From Sphingomonas taxi (GTDB taxonomy: Bacteria > Pseudomonadota > Alphaproteobacteria > Sphingomonadales > Sphingomonadaceae), in the NCBI GenBank assembly GCA_003243195.1, contig QFQI01000001.1, forward strand, positions 558,001 through 622,000: a stretch of DNA of 64,000 bases, written 5' to 3'. A program made the position numbers and the translations under genes. Positions 36,411-44,481 of the stretch are shown in pieces. Position 1 is the first letter of the stretch, and each line of letters opens with the position of its first letter. The notes below the pieces were generated by a model. The model worked only from the letters and a program-made list of their open reading frames with translations. It did not search any database and was not told the DNA's origin.

Positions 36411-37403
36411 TCAGGCGCCGGGGCCGGGCAGGCCGGTAACGGTCGGCGCGCCACGCCGGATCACCGGCGTCATGCCCCTGGTCCGGATCGCATAGGCGGC
36501 GATCTCATCCTTGCGCGCGAACCACACGCCGGGCTTCGAGCGCGCATAGGCGAGGAAGCGGTCGAGCACGCGCACCCGTCCGGCGTGGCCGGAGATGCGG
36601 TCGTGCAGGCTGACCACCATCATCCGCCGGCGGTGTGCGCCTTCCTCGTAGAGCTGGTCGAACTCGTCGCGAAGTGCCTGCTCGTAAGCGGCCGGGTTCC
36701 AGCCCTCGAATGGAAACGACACGATGTCGTTCATGTGGAAGGTATAGGGCACCGTCACGAAGTCGCCCTTGGCCAGCGGCACGATGAAGGGTTCGTCGCG
36801 GCTCGGCTCGTCGATATGGTAATGGAAGCCGAGGCCCTGGAGGATGTCGAGCGTGCGGGGCGAGTTGCGCATCCAATAGGCGTTCCAGCCGACCGGGCGC
36901 TGACCCGTCACCTCCTCGATCGCGGCGACGCCATCGGCGATGAAGCGGCGCTCGTCCGCCTCGGACAGCTCGTAGCTCTCCTCCCAGGTGCGGCCATGCG
37001 CGGCGGCTTCGTGACCGCGCCTCACGATCTCGCGGGCGATGTCGGGCGCCCGGCGCACCGCCTCCCCGATCATGAACGACGATAGCTTCACCTGATGCCT
37101 GTCGAACAGGTCGAGGATACGCGGGATGCCCTCGTTCGGGCCATAAGCAAAGAACGCGTTCGTCGGCAGGTCGGGCAGCCCGCCCCGGATCGGATCGGGA
37201 ATCACCCCGCCCGCGCCCGAGATCGGCTGGCCGCCGCCCTCGAACATCAGGCTGAAGCTGACGGCGAGGCGCGCACCCCCTGGCCAGAAGGGTTGCTGGG
37301 GCATGGAACGGAACTCCTTGGCTGTTGCCACGCTCGCCAGCGCCGCGCTTCCGGCGAGGAAGGCGCGGCGGGCGAGGCCGCGATCGGTCAGCGTGCTGGT
37401 CAC
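36411..37403 (-). CDS. Polysaccharide-deacetylase/allantoinase-like (NodB-fold) protein with twin-Arg leader
   Basis: About 330 aa. The leader RGLARRAFLAGSAALASVATA resembles a Tat signal. The catalytic domain is of the PuuE/NodB type: VSFSLMFEGGG, IPRILDLFDRHQVKLSSFM, HEAAAHGRTWEESYEL and MMVVSLHDRISGHAGR. These residues fit metal-binding His positions of cyclic-amide hydrolases and chitin deacetylases; the first motif lacks the usual Asp-Asp. The start is uncertain: GTG 37403 (used here) or an upstream TTG/GTG, none with a clear ribosome site. It heads a leftward operon and is divergent from a LysR gene. Confidence 0.82.
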   Translation of the reverse strand: MTSTLTDRGLARRAFLAGSAALASVATAKEFRSMPQQPFWPGGARLAVSFSLMFEGGGQPISGAGGVIPDPIRGGLPDLPTNAFFAYGPNEGIPRILDLFDRHQVKLSSFMIGEAVRRAPDIAREIVRRGHEAAAHGRTWEESYELSEADERRFIADGVAAIEEVTGQRPVGWNAYWMRNSPRTLDILQGLGFHYHIDEPSRDEPFIVPLAKGDFVTVPYTFHMNDIVSFPFEGWNPAAYEQALRDEFDQLYEEGAHRRRMMVVSLHDRISGHAGRVRVLDRFLAYARSKPGVWFARKDEIAAYAIRTRGMTPVIRRGAPTVTGLPGPGA

Positions 37404-37477
37404 ATTTGCCAAGATGGTCTTTGCCACCGGGATGATAATGCGGGAGATCGTCAAAACACTATCAACCGGGGCGAAAG

Positions 37478-38374
37478 ATGCTGGACGATCTCAACGAACT
37501 GCGCACGTTCCGCGAAGTGCTCGTGCAAGTCTCGCTCACCGGCGCGGCGCAGGCGCTCGGGGTCAGTCTCGCGGTGATCAGCAAGCGCCTGGCCGCGCTG
37601 GAGAAGCGAACCGGCGTCCGGCTGGTCAACCGCACCACGCGCAGCCTGTCGCCCACGGACGAGGGCGAACGGCTGCTGGTCGAGGTGGAGCGCGCGCTGG
37701 AGGCGATCGCACAGGGAGAGGAATTGCTGGCGACCGGTCGCGGCGAGCCGGTCGGCACGCTGCGCGTATCGGCGCCGGTGTCGTTCGGTCGTCGCCATGT
37801 AGCGCCGGTGCTGGGTCTGCTGGCGCAGCGTCATCCGCAACTCGCGATCTCGCTGTCGCTCGACGATCGACTGGTCGATGTCGTCGGCGGCAGGGTCGAT
37901 GTGGCGATCCGTATCGGCGGGCTGGCGGATGCGAGCGCGACGATGCTGAAACTCGCCGACAATCATCGCGTGCTGGTGGCCGCTCCCGCCTATCTCGACC
38001 GATACGGGCGCCCCGCGGCGCCCGCGGATCTCTCCGGCCACGCATTGCTGCGCTATGGCGACGGGATCGCGCCGTGGACTCTGTCACGCCCGGATGGCGC
38101 GTCCGCGACGGTCGGCGCGGCACCGCGCCTGCGCGTCGACAATGGCGATGCGCTGCACGACTGGTGCCTCGGTGGCCACGGCATCATGCTGAAGTCGGTT
38201 GTCGACCTGCGCGACGACCTCGCCGCCGGATTGCTGGAACGGGTGTTGCCGGACTGGAGTGACGGCGCCGCGCCGGTCGTGGCCCTCTATGCCAGCCGCC
38301 ATCACCAGCCTCGCAAGGTGCGTGTGTTCCTCGACGCGATCGCCGCCGCCATGCGTGGCACGGGCTCTGCATAG
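37478..38374 (+). CDS. LysR-family regulator
   Basis: 298-aa LTTR of the CrgA/DsdC-like group: winged helix with LTGAAQALGVSLAVISKRLA, then RTTRSLSPTDEGERLL, and an effector domain from about residue 90 (LRVSAPVSFGRRHVAPVL). It is divergent from the deacetylase-like/SDR/SnoaL operon with a short gap and probably regulates it. Confidence 0.91.
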   Translation: MLDDLNELRTFREVLVQVSLTGAAQALGVSLAVISKRLAALEKRTGVRLVNRTTRSLSPTDEGERLLVEVERALEAIAQGEELLATGRGEPVGTLRVSAPVSFGRRHVAPVLGLLAQRHPQLAISLSLDDRLVDVVGGRVDVAIRIGGLADASATMLKLADNHRVLVAAPAYLDRYGRPAAPADLSGHALLRYGDGIAPWTLSRPDGASATVGAAPRLRVDNGDALHDWCLGGHGIMLKSVVDLRDDLAAGLLERVLPDWSDGAAPVVALYASRHHQPRKVRVFLDAIAAAMRGTGSA

Positions 38375-38514
38375 GATCGTGGAGCCGGCCGCGCGCGTCC
38401 GGACCGAACCTGCCCACAAGGCCGGCTGGCTGGGATCGAGAGCGGTGCTTCCCGGGGCCGTGCTCCCGAGGCATCGCGGTTGCCGGCACATCCGGTCGGC
38501 AGCCTCCGCTCCGA

Positions 38515-39168
38515 CTATCGCTCGTCGCTCAGGTTGCGCCCGCGCCTTTGCGCCAGACCAGCGAACACTTCGCGGATCTGGTTCGATATCTCGGCAGGTT
38601 TGTGCGCCTGCAACGTCGAGCCGGACCAGAGCGCGAGCAGGATGCGCGCGATATGGTCGCTCGGCATGTCGGCGCGCAATCCGGCGCCGTGCAGCAGGTG
38701 TTCGGTCACCCGGGTGAAGGCGGCTTCATACGCCCGCCGCACGGGGTCGAAACGGCTGCGGAATGCCGCATCCCGTCTGGCGTGGAGATGCAGTTCGATG
38801 ACCAGGATCGACCGTTCCGGCTGCGACGACAGGGTGTCGAGGCTGGTGGTGATGGCATCCAGCCTGTCATCCAGCGTCGCGACCGGCGAGGCGGCGATGA
38901 TCGTTTCGAACGACCGGACGAGCGCCCCCATATGTTCTTCCACCAGCGTGAACAGGATGTCGTCCTTGCTGCCGAAATAGGAATAGAAGGCGCCCTGCGA
39001 AAAGCCCGCCCGTTCGCAGATGCCGCGGATCGACGCGCGCGCCACACCACCCTCCACGATCAGTTCGACCGCCGCTTCGAGCAGGCGCGCCCGCGAATCC
39101 GCGCGCATTTCCGTCCGGGTCCGCCGCGGCGCGCGCGGCCTTGCGGTAGGTGTCTCAACGTTGGGCAT
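38515..39168 (-). CDS. TetR/AcrR-family regulator of the catalase/DyP operon
   Basis: 217 aa from ATG 39168. The HTH reads ASIRGICERAGFSQGAFYSY then FGSKDDILF. A longer frame starting at 39258 would translate the octamer repeat array into RECGNAGM repeats, which is unlikely to be protein. It is divergent from the heme-peroxidase operon with about 157 bp between starts, containing the octamer array and a palindrome. The role as repressor of that operon is inference. Confidence 0.88.
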   Translation of the reverse strand: MPNVETPTARPRAPRRTRTEMRADSRARLLEAAVELIVEGGVARASIRGICERAGFSQGAFYSYFGSKDDILFTLVEEHMGALVRSFETIIAASPVATLDDRLDAITTSLDTLSSQPERSILVIELHLHARRDAAFRSRFDPVRRAYEAAFTRVTEHLLHGAGLRADMPSDHIARILLALWSGSTLQAHKPAEISNQIREVFAGLAQRRGRNLSDER

Positions 39169-39206
39169 GGGTCCGAAGATGTGGCGTGCGCCGTGGCTTG
39201 GCAACG

Positions 39207-39262
39207 GCATTCCCGCATTCCCGCATTCCCGCATTCCCGCATTCCCGCATTCGCGCATTCGC
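39207..39262. repeat. Seven tandem octamers (GCATTCCC x5, GCATTCGC x2)
   Basis: A 56-bp uninterrupted array of 8-bp units in the divergent promoter region between the TetR and catalase-like genes. The last two units differ by one base (C to G). It lies 39 bp upstream of the TetR start and 63 bp upstream of the catalase start. Copy-number change by slipped-strand mispairing would alter promoter spacing in 8-bp steps. Confidence 0.9.
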
Positions 39263-39275
39263 GCGTGGAACTGAT

Positions 39276-39289
39276 ATATCGCATGATAT
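39276..39289. promoter_or_regulatory. Palindrome ATATC-GCAT-GATAT, candidate TetR operator
   Basis: Perfect 5-bp arms around a 4-bp centre, in an AT-rich stretch 36 bp upstream of the catalase-like start. Position and symmetry fit a TetR-family operator. Confidence 0.45.
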
Positions 39290-39324
39290 GTTTATGCAGC
39301 CATGAACCACGGGGAGTGGCGGAC

Positions 39325-40413
39325 GTGACGGCGCGATCACCGATCAGATATCATCCCGATCTGGAGGCATTGCAGCCTGACGAGGCGGCACTGACCAGCG
39401 AGATCGTCGGACATATGGCCGCGACGCAGGCGGCCAACGCCGAGCGGCATCGCCACGCGCATCGCGACGCCCATGCCAAGAGCCACGCGGTCATCAAGGG
39501 GTGCATGACGGTGCATGGCGGCCTGCCGGCCGAATATGCGCAGGGGATCTTTGCCGTTCCCCGCGACTATCCGGTGGTCGCGCGGCTGTCGTCGGCGCCC
39601 GGCGACATTCACAGCGATGCGGTGCCGGCCCCGCGCGGCTTCGCGATCAAGGTGATCGGCGTGGAAGGCGAGCGGCTGTCCCCCGAACTGGGCGGGGCCA
39701 ATCAGGATTTCCTGATGGTCAATTTCCCGACCCTGGCGTTCGGGACCATCGCGAAATACAAGACGCTGCTGGGTCTCCTGGAACGCAACGCGGACGCCCC
39801 CGAGGCGGTGCAGCGACTGGTGGCCGCGACCGCGCGCGGGGTGAAGAGCGCGGTGGAGACGCTGGGCGGAACCCCGAACGCGACGCTCGAGGGCCTCGCG
39901 CGCGACCATGCCCATATGCTGGGCGAGACGTTCCACAGCCAGGCGGCGATCCGCTTCGGCGATCATGTCGCCAAATTGTCGCTGGCCCCGCTGGGCGCGG
40001 TCGCGGCGCTGAGCGGCCGGCCGGTCGAGCCCGGCTTTTCCACGATGCGCGATGCCGTCGTGGCGCATTTCGCGCGAGAGGGCGCGAGCTATGAACTGCG
40101 CGCGCAACTCTGCGTCGACGCCGGGGCGATGCCGGTCGAGGATGCCGCCGTCCTGTGGGATCCCGCGCTGTCGCCCCACCGGGCGATCGCAACGCTGAGC
40201 TTCCCGCCTCAGGCCGCCTATTCGCCGGCGCGTCAGGTGCATGGCGACGACCACCTTGCCTTCAATCCATGGAACGGCGTGGCGGCGCACCGGCCACTGG
40301 GCGGGATCATGCGCATCCGCAAGGCGGCCTATGAATCCTCGGCGGAACAGCGCCACCGGCTGAACGCGCTGCCGCGTCGCGAACCGATGGCGCTCGACGA
40401 CATTCCCGATTGA
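39325..40413 (+). CDS. Catalase-like heme protein (y4iL-type short catalase family)
   Basis: 362 aa from GTG 39325, preceded at eight bases by GGGGAG; upstream frame to 38548 is a shadow of TetR. The fold is the short catalase family lacking the tetramerisation and flavodoxin parts. KSHAVIKGCMTVHGGLPAEY, then VVARLSSAPGD and PRGFAIKVIGVEGER, correspond to the distal His/heme region, and DFLMVNFPTLAF is the Asn-containing strand. PHRAIATLSFPPQAAYSPAR is conserved C-terminally. Members are heme-binding peroxidase-like proteins of uncertain substrate. It is first in an operon with an unknown protein and a DyP peroxidase. Confidence 0.82.
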   Translation: MTARSPIRYHPDLEALQPDEAALTSEIVGHMAATQAANAERHRHAHRDAHAKSHAVIKGCMTVHGGLPAEYAQGIFAVPRDYPVVARLSSAPGDIHSDAVPAPRGFAIKVIGVEGERLSPELGGANQDFLMVNFPTLAFGTIAKYKTLLGLLERNADAPEAVQRLVAATARGVKSAVETLGGTPNATLEGLARDHAHMLGETFHSQAAIRFGDHVAKLSLAPLGAVAALSGRPVEPGFSTMRDAVVAHFAREGASYELRAQLCVDAGAMPVEDAAVLWDPALSPHRAIATLSFPPQAAYSPARQVHGDDHLAFNPWNGVAAHRPLGGIMRIRKAAYESSAEQRHRLNALPRREPMALDDIPD

Positions 40414-40439
40414 CCCGATCGCGCAAAGGAGATCGTTCG

Positions 40440-41135
40440 ATGACCGATACCAAAGACCCGCGCCTCGACGACGAGCGCCGGCTGGCCGAGTTCCGCCGCG
40501 TCGCCGCCGAAATCGCCGCCGACGCGCCGACCCTGGCCAAGATCGCGATCAACGGGCTGATCCGCGACCACAACCCCCTGTTCAAGGGCTCCGCCAAATC
40601 GGCGGGGCGCGCCGGCCGCCAGTCCGGCAATGTGTCGGAACTGACCGCGATCGCGACGCTGAAGCCCGGCGGGGCGGACCGGCTGCGCCGCATCTTCGAC
40701 CTGAACGGCGGCAATTTCGACGGCGCGCAGAAGGTGTCGACGCTGCACGACATGCGCTTCGTCTTCTTCGACGATGACACGCGGATCCTGTTTGCCACCA
40801 CCTATGACGGCGACTGGGACACATACATCAACGATTTCGCCACCAAGATCCCGGACCTGATGGACCTGCTGTTCGCCAATATCGAAGGCTGGCCGGGGAT
40901 CGCCGCGCCCGAGGTGAAGGATTTCATCGCCGGCCTTCAGATCGACGCGGCGGGCTGGTTCGTTGCCAATCCGCAGGTGACGGTGGTCGACGTGCGCCGC
41001 CTGCAACGGATGGAACAGGCGCTGGACGCGTTTCTGGACGCCATGGCCGACAACGGCGATGCCGATCCGGCGACGCGCGCGGCGCTCAGGACGCTGTCGG
41101 AACAGGTGTCGGTGCCGCACGGGGTGGATTACTGA
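40440..41135 (+). CDS. Uncharacterised alpha/beta protein between catalase-like and DyP genes
   Basis: 231 aa, no signal peptide. AAGGAGAT lies seven bases before ATG 40440. A segment around residues 65-130 reads SELTAIATLKPGGADRLRRI then STLHDMRFVFFDDDTRILF and ATTYDGDWDTYINDF. It looks like a ferredoxin-like (dimeric alpha+beta barrel) strand-helix-strand unit, a fold also used by DyP peroxidases. The stop overlaps the DyP start by one base (TGATG). It may be a DyP partner or a heme-handling protein. I cannot name the family. Confidence 0.75.
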   Translation: MTDTKDPRLDDERRLAEFRRVAAEIAADAPTLAKIAINGLIRDHNPLFKGSAKSAGRAGRQSGNVSELTAIATLKPGGADRLRRIFDLNGGNFDGAQKVSTLHDMRFVFFDDDTRILFATTYDGDWDTYINDFATKIPDLMDLLFANIEGWPGIAAPEVKDFIAGLQIDAAGWFVANPQVTVVDVRRLQRMEQALDAFLDAMADNGDADPATRAALRTLSEQVSVPHGVDY

Positions 41136-42508
41136 TGGGTATCCTCCAGCACCTGAAGGACAGGTTCCGTCCCGATCGCGTGACGCTGCAACTGGATGAG
41201 ATCCAGGCGCTGATCCTGCGCGCACGCCCCGAGCCCTATGTCGGCCTCCATGCCATGCTGCGCGTCGACGAGGCCGAAGGCGGTCGCGACCTGCTGCGGC
41301 GGCTCGCCCCGCACATCCCGGCCGCGGCGGACTGGACGGAGGATCTGACGGCATGGACCGGCGTCGCGATCAGCCATGCGGGGCTCAAGGCGCTGGGCGT
41401 GCCCGACAACTCGCTCGCCAGCTTCCCGCTGCCCTTTCGTCAGGGCATGGCAGCGCGCGCCGAACAGTTGCGCGACATCGGCGAGAATGCGCCCGACCAG
41501 TGGGAAGAGGCGTATCGCGGCGGCCAGTGCCACATCGCGCTGACGATCTATGCGGTCGATGACGAGCGGCTGGACGAAGCGGTGCGGCTGGCGATGGCGG
41601 AACTGGACGCATCGCATGGCGTCACGCTGATCGGCACGCACGGCTTCGGCGCGGATGAGGAGGCCAAGAATCCGTTCGGCTTCCGCGACTCGATCTCGCA
41701 GCCGACGGTGGCGGGGGCAGGCGTCGATCCGCAGCCCGGGCAGGAGCGCGCGATCGCGCCGGGCGAGTTCATCCTCGGGGAAGACAGCGAGACGGGTGCG
41801 CCCCTTGCCATGCCGCAGCCCGACGCGCTCGGGCGCAACGGCTCCTACGTCGTGCTGCGCAAATACGACAGCCGCGTGGGCGCATTCAACGACTTCGTCC
41901 GCACCCATGCGCAGGACGAGGCGGCACAGGATCTGCTGGCCGCGAAGATGTTCGGGCGCTGGCGATCGGGAGCACCGTTGTCGCTGTCGCCGGCCCGCGA
42001 CGACGAGGCACTGGGCGCCGATCCCGATCGTCGCAACGACTTCGACTTCACGGACGACCATGCCGGGCTGGTGTGTCCGCACGGCGCGCACATGCGGCGG
42101 ATGAATCCGCGCGGCGACCGGCTGACGATCCTGACCGACGAGCACATCCATCGCATCATCCGCCGCTCGTCGACCTTTGGCCCGAAATGGTCGCGCGACG
42201 TGACGGCGGCGGACGATGGCGACGACGATCGCGGCATCTTCTTCATCTTCATCTCGGCGCGGGCCTATGACACCATCGAGTTCCTGCAACAGGAATGGAT
42301 CAACCGCGGCAATTTCATGGATCTTGGGGAGGAACGCGATCCGATCGTCGGCCTGCATGACGAGCCCGGGCGCTTCACCATTCCCGCCGATCCGGCACGG
42401 CGGCGCGTCGACGGCGTGACCACGTTCAATCGACTGCGCGGGGGCGAATATATGTTCATGCCGTCACTCACCGCGCTGCGCTGGATCGCCGCCGGGGCAT
42501 GGGAGTGA
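41135..42508 (+). CDS. DyP-type heme peroxidase
   Basis: 457-aa dye-decolorising peroxidase. The catalytic Asp lies in GFRDSISQP (D185); the usual GxxDG is GxxDS here. The proximal heme ligand is H319 in CPHGAHMRRMNPR, the strongest family mark. A distal Arg is expected from the later region RRSSTFGPKW. No twin-Arg leader is present, so it is cytoplasmic unless carried in an encapsulin, and no encapsulin gene is nearby. It is translationally coupled to the unknown protein upstream and ends the operon before a strong hairpin. Confidence 0.9.
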   Translation: MGILQHLKDRFRPDRVTLQLDEIQALILRARPEPYVGLHAMLRVDEAEGGRDLLRRLAPHIPAAADWTEDLTAWTGVAISHAGLKALGVPDNSLASFPLPFRQGMAARAEQLRDIGENAPDQWEEAYRGGQCHIALTIYAVDDERLDEAVRLAMAELDASHGVTLIGTHGFGADEEAKNPFGFRDSISQPTVAGAGVDPQPGQERAIAPGEFILGEDSETGAPLAMPQPDALGRNGSYVVLRKYDSRVGAFNDFVRTHAQDEAAQDLLAAKMFGRWRSGAPLSLSPARDDEALGADPDRRNDFDFTDDHAGLVCPHGAHMRRMNPRGDRLTILTDEHIHRIIRRSSTFGPKWSRDVTAADDGDDDRGIFFIFISARAYDTIEFLQQEWINRGNFMDLGEERDPIVGLHDEPGRFTIPADPARRRVDGVTTFNRLRGGEYMFMPSLTALRWIAAGAWE

Positions 42509-42518
42509 CAGGGCCGGC

Positions 42519-42550
42519 GGTGCGGACACCGCCCGGCGCGTGTCCGCACC
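42519..42550 (+). terminator. Strong hairpin after the DyP gene
   Basis: GGTGCGGACAC and GTGTCCGCACC form a perfect 11-bp stem with a 10-nt loop, 10 bp after the DyP stop and between convergent genes. No T-tract. Confidence 0.6.
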
Positions 42551-42562
42551 GGACATCGCCAG

Positions 42563-42661
42563 CTACTTGATCGGTGGACACGTTGCCAGAGTCAGGACTC
42601 GAGGCTTGCCGTTGTTCTTGGGAAAGAAAGGCCGCAAGCGCTCGACCGGCTCGTCCACGAG
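42563..42661 (-). pseudogene. IS5-family transposase N-terminal remnant
   Basis: The leftward frame reads EPVERLRPFFPKNNGKPRV, matching the N-terminal segment of IS5-type transposases (usually ERLRPFFPKxxGKPRV-DDRRV). After PRV the homology stops and the frame ends at TAG 42563-42565. No terminal repeats or downstream transposase are visible, so this is a short scar of an insertion and imprecise deletion. Confidence 0.5.
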
Positions 42662-42717
42662 CCGGTGCAGGGCACACCTTCCAGTCTCCTCGCAGAGCCT
42701 GAATCAGATCGCGAGCC

Positions 42718-43383
42718 TCACATCACCGGATCCCGACCCCAGGCGGTCTCGTCGTCGCTGGCCAAGTGCTTCACGAACTGGCGCCGGACAAGCCGGCTCT
42801 CCAGAATCCGCCCCGCGACGTACAGCAAGGCGAAGATCCCCGCGAAGATGTATGCCGCGGTCGGCTTTGGCTGCTTGTCGTCGTCGCCACCCGCGTCCTT
42901 CTTCTTCGGTTCGGGGGCCGGTGCACCCAGCGCCTTGTCGATCCGGTTCTGCGGTAGCTGGATCTGCTTCTTTTCCGCCTCCCCGCTTGACGGCTTCGCC
43001 CAAGGTGCGACCAGCACGGTCGCCTGTGCGAAAGCCAGAAAGAGCAGCGGCGCGAGGAAGCAGAACAGCAGCGCGCGACTGACCAGCCGGTAGCGCAGCA
43101 CGGGCTCGCCCGAGGCGGTCGTCGCCTCGATGACGCCGCGATCGAAGACCGCCAGCGGATCCTGCGCGGCGGGATCGGTCTTGCTGAAGGTCAGCGTTGC
43201 ACCCTGCTGGCGCACGGTGGTGCCAGTGTGGCGGAAAAGCGGGGCCAGGCGGTCGAAGGCGTCGTCCGCCGATCGTGCGGCACCCAACGGCACCTCGCCC
43301 TCGACATGCCAGATCGCTTCGTACCAGCGCGGTGCGCCAGGTCGGCTCGATGTCCCCGCGCCCTGGACGGCCATCGCGGTCAT
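42718..43383 (-). CDS. Uncharacterised protein with two membrane segments, coupled to a fatty-acid hydroxylase
   Basis: 221 aa from ATG 43383, overlapping the hydroxylase stop as ATGA. A cytoplasmic or periplasmic N-terminal domain (about 1-100) with WYEAIWHVEGEVPLG is followed by membrane segment ALLFCFLAPLLFLAFAQATV, a charged Lys/Asp/Pro-rich loop, then a second segment AAYIFAGIFALLYVAGRIL. I do not recognise the family. Tight coupling suggests a partner or anchor of the hydroxylase. Confidence 0.8.
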   Translation of the reverse strand: MTAMAVQGAGTSSRPGAPRWYEAIWHVEGEVPLGAARSADDAFDRLAPLFRHTGTTVRQQGATLTFSKTDPAAQDPLAVFDRGVIEATTASGEPVLRYRLVSRALLFCFLAPLLFLAFAQATVLVAPWAKPSSGEAEKKQIQLPQNRIDKALGAPAPEPKKKDAGGDDDKQPKPTAAYIFAGIFALLYVAGRILESRLVRRQFVKHLASDDETAWGRDPVM

Positions 43384-44366
43384 TCCGCCGGCACCACGGC
43401 AGCAGACGCGCGCCCGAAGCGCCCGCGCATCGTCGTCCATGCCTCGGTGAAGGGATAGGTCATCTGCTCGCGGATCGACATCCGGCGTCCGCCCTCCATG
43501 CCCAGCAGTTCCGCCTCGCCATCGACGCAGGTGCCGAAGATACGGTCGATGATGATGTACGTGCCGGAATAGTTGCTGCGGCTCGCCTCGAAGTCCAGCG
43601 AGTGGTGCACGCTATGATGCTCGGTGGTGTTGAAGAGGAAGCGCCACCAGCGCGGTGTGTTGAAGCGCACGTTGATATGCTGGTACGTCCCGACCGCGAG
43701 CCCGATCGCGCCGGCCAGCAAGGCGGCGCGCGGCAGGAAGTCAAAGAAACCGCCGATCCCCAGCCCGATCAGGAACAGCTCCACCGGATTGCCGACCGCG
43801 CCCTTGTTGATGTTGAGCTGGGTAATATAATGGTGGACCGAATGGGTGAGCCACAGCGGATACCAATTGTGCATGCCACGGTGCATCCAATATTGGCCGA
43901 AGTCGAAGATGAACGAGATCAGGAACGCCTGCACCAGCAACGGCGCGCCGACGAACCAGGCCAGCTTGTCCCATGTCAGCGCGTGCTGGACCGCGCCGAT
44001 GATCGCCTCGTCACCGATGAAGACCTCGACGAGCCGCAGTACCGTATAGCCCAGCCCGACGTAGAACAGGTCGGTCGTGAACTCCTTCCACGTCAGCTTC
44101 CAACTGTCATGACGGGGAAAGAAATATTCCATCACCAGCAGCAGCACCTTGAAGCCGACGCCGATCCAAACCGCGGTCGATGCCTTGGCGATCGAGTTCG
44201 GCGCGTAATACCAGAAGGCGATGAGCCCGAAGAGCACCGCCGGCTGAAAGCAGGTGAAGAACAGTTGCTTGAACCGCCCGCCCTCGACCCGCGGGACGTT
44301 TTCCCATCCGATCGTCACCGGCGACTGCGCCCCGATGATCCTCTTACCGACGCGAACTCCATCCAT
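43380..44366 (-). CDS. Sterol desaturase/fatty acid hydroxylase family membrane di-iron enzyme (copy 1)
   Basis: 328-aa integral membrane oxygenase. The His boxes for the di-iron centre are HRGMH, HSVHH and TEHHSVHH, all present, between about five hydrophobic segments. Members hydroxylate or desaturate sterols, fatty acids, carotenoids or sphingoid lipids with O2. The ATG 44366 lies 76 bp downstream of an ATCTATG-type element shared with two other promoters of this cluster. A paralog is at 47608-48492. Confidence 0.9.
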   Translation of the reverse strand: MDGVRVGKRIIGAQSPVTIGWENVPRVEGGRFKQLFFTCFQPAVLFGLIAFWYYAPNSIAKASTAVWIGVGFKVLLLVMEYFFPRHDSWKLTWKEFTTDLFYVGLGYTVLRLVEVFIGDEAIIGAVQHALTWDKLAWFVGAPLLVQAFLISFIFDFGQYWMHRGMHNWYPLWLTHSVHHYITQLNINKGAVGNPVELFLIGLGIGGFFDFLPRAALLAGAIGLAVGTYQHINVRFNTPRWWRFLFNTTEHHSVHHSLDFEASRSNYSGTYIIIDRIFGTCVDGEAELLGMEGGRRMSIREQMTYPFTEAWTTMRGRFGRASAAVVPAE

Positions 44367-44441
44367 GTGCTGCCCCCTGCTCCGGCTGCGGCTATGTCAC
44401 GAAGATTCCGGCCCGATCAGTATTACGCTATCCGCGTTCGA

Positions 44442-44460
44442 CATATGGGAGCCATAGATG
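44442..44460. promoter_or_regulatory. LysR-type box TATGGGAGCCATA (element 1)
   Basis: T-N11-A dyad TATGG-GAG-CCATA, read leftward as ATCTATGGCTCCCATATG. It lies upstream of the first hydroxylase operon. The same ATCTATG core occurs at 46349 and 47367. Confidence 0.5.
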
Positions 44461-44481
44461 CCGCCTATGCGGCGAGCCATG

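Noticed and set aside
39060..39284. Repeat-derived peptide frames (RECGNAGM repeats) as an N-terminal extension of TetR
   Set aside because: TetR proteins start close to the HTH; ATG 39168 gives a normal length, and the octamer array is better read as non-coding.
44421..44426. TATTAC half-site as another NikR-like operator
   Set aside because: No GTAATA partner at the 14-bp spacing; it also lies in another cluster.
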